Below are positions 63,562-64,000 of a stretch of DNA of 64,000 nt, one piece after another. The stretch is from Saccharospirillum sp. (lineage in GTDB: Bacteria; Pseudomonadota; Gammaproteobacteria; Pseudomonadales; Natronospirillaceae). The stretch lies in the NCBI GenBank assembly GCA_018402545.1, contig JAGYIL010000003.1:310001-374000 (forward strand), written 5' to 3'. Made by a program: the position numbers and the translations under genes. The notes below the pieces were generated by a model. That model saw only the letters and a list, made by a program, of their open reading frames with translations, was not told the DNA's origin and made no database searches. The stretch's first letter is position 1; each line of letters begins with the position of its first letter.

Positions 63562-63994
63562 CGGTCGCCCCTTTTACCTCGATAATTTCGACTTCGAAAT
63601 CCAGCGTCTTGCCCGCCAGAGGGTGGTTGAAGTCGACTTCAACGAATTCATCATCCAGTGTAGCAACTACACCGGGGAGTTCATTTTTACCGGCATCTTC
63701 AAACGACATCACCATGCCCACTTCCAGCGGTTCAGACTGGGCAAAACGGTCGCGTTTGAACTGTTGAATGTTCTGCGGGTTGTGCTGACCAAAGGCGTCT
63801 TGCGGCGGTACCTGCACTTTGCGCCGGTCTCCGGCACTCAGACCCATCAAATGACGCTCAAACCCTTCTGGCAGGTTCCCATCACCAATGGTCAGGGTAG
63901 CCGGACGACGATCAAAGGTGCTGTCGACCTGCTCGCCGCTGTCGAGATGCAAGGCAAAGTGCAAGGTGACGGTCGAGTTTTCCTGAATCTGCAT
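63551..63994 (-). CDS. fkpB: FKBP-type peptidyl-prolyl isomerase FkpB (SlpA)
   Basis: A 147-residue SlyD-like FKBP isomerase. FKBP core begins [20 protein letters not shown], with [20 protein letters not shown] and the inserted flap domain; [18 protein letters not shown] is the family signature. It catalyses prolyl isomerisation as a cytosolic folding helper. It starts six bases from the window edge; lspA or ileS would be expected beyond. Confidence 0.93.
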   Translation of the reverse strand: MQIQENSTVTLHFALHLDSGEQVDSTFDRRPATLTIGDGNLPEGFERHLMGLSAGDRRKVQVPPQDAFGQHNPQNIQQFKRDRFAQSEPLEVGMVMSFEDAGKNELPGVVATLDDEFVEVDFNHPLAGKTLDFEVEIIEVKGATDGH

Positions 63995-64000
63995 GTGTCA

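Overview
The window reads as chromosomal DNA of a free-living, probably marine or halophilic gammaproteobacterium. The support is the gene content and synteny: pilS-pilR, fimT-pilV-pilW-pilX-pilY1-pilE beside ispH-fkpB, rluD-pgeF-clpB, bamD, zur, glpD and a full heme-uptake locus. An Oceanospirillales/Saccharospirillaceae-like lineage is my guess; no 16S gene or database comparison backs it. Base composition and codon usage look even throughout. I see no transposase, integrase, phage gene, tRNA or rRNA.

Layout. 0-4.4 kb: a surface lipoprotein ending in a pilin-like helix, then an atypical histidine kinase/response regulator pair. 4.8-8.4 kb: yeast-type cytosine deaminase, a SatD gene with a DUF3307-like membrane protein, a YafY/WYL regulator and a cupin. 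8.8-11 kb: an unrecognised coiled-coil membrane protein coupled to a von Willebrand-type lipoprotein. 11.2-30.3 kb: an iron island. It starts with a Fur-box promoter driving a candidate structured RNA. It then has two FecBCD-type ferric-siderophore importers (only one with an ATPase), an ABC half-transporter, a Suc_Fer-like iron-sulfur protein, TonB, HmuY, a TonB-dependent heme receptor and HmuSTUV. No siderophore biosynthesis genes are present, which suggests use of foreign siderophores and heme.

30.3-44.2 kb: a TrmK-like tRNA methyltransferase, an ECF sigma/anti-sigma pair, ibpA with a sigma-32 promoter and a ROSE-type RNA thermometer, a DUF2306 membrane protein divergent from a membrane LytTR regulator, a tandemly duplicated 1860-residue UvrA, GlpD behind GlpR-like sites, Zur, and a GcvA-type LysR regulator that appears to start at ATT. 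44.5-51.5 kb: clpB, pgeF, rluD, bamD and nadE. 51.6-64 kb: type IV pilus regulation (pilSR), minor pilins and pilY1, then ispH and fkpB.

The most striking non-coding structure is a family of eight dispersed, intergenic, hyper-palindromic repeats (copies A-H between 4.4 and 44.5 kb). Their 30-nt arms differ between copies but stay complementary within each copy. The elements come in two exact sizes, 113 and 184 bp, that differ by a 71-bp double-hairpin module in the apical loop. By eye, residual arm mismatches are almost all G-U compatible on one and the same strand of the element, as expected if the RNA form is selected. The second candidate novelty is the Fur-controlled RNA of about 200 nt at 11.4-11.6 kb, followed by a 41-residue hydrophobic peptide ORF.
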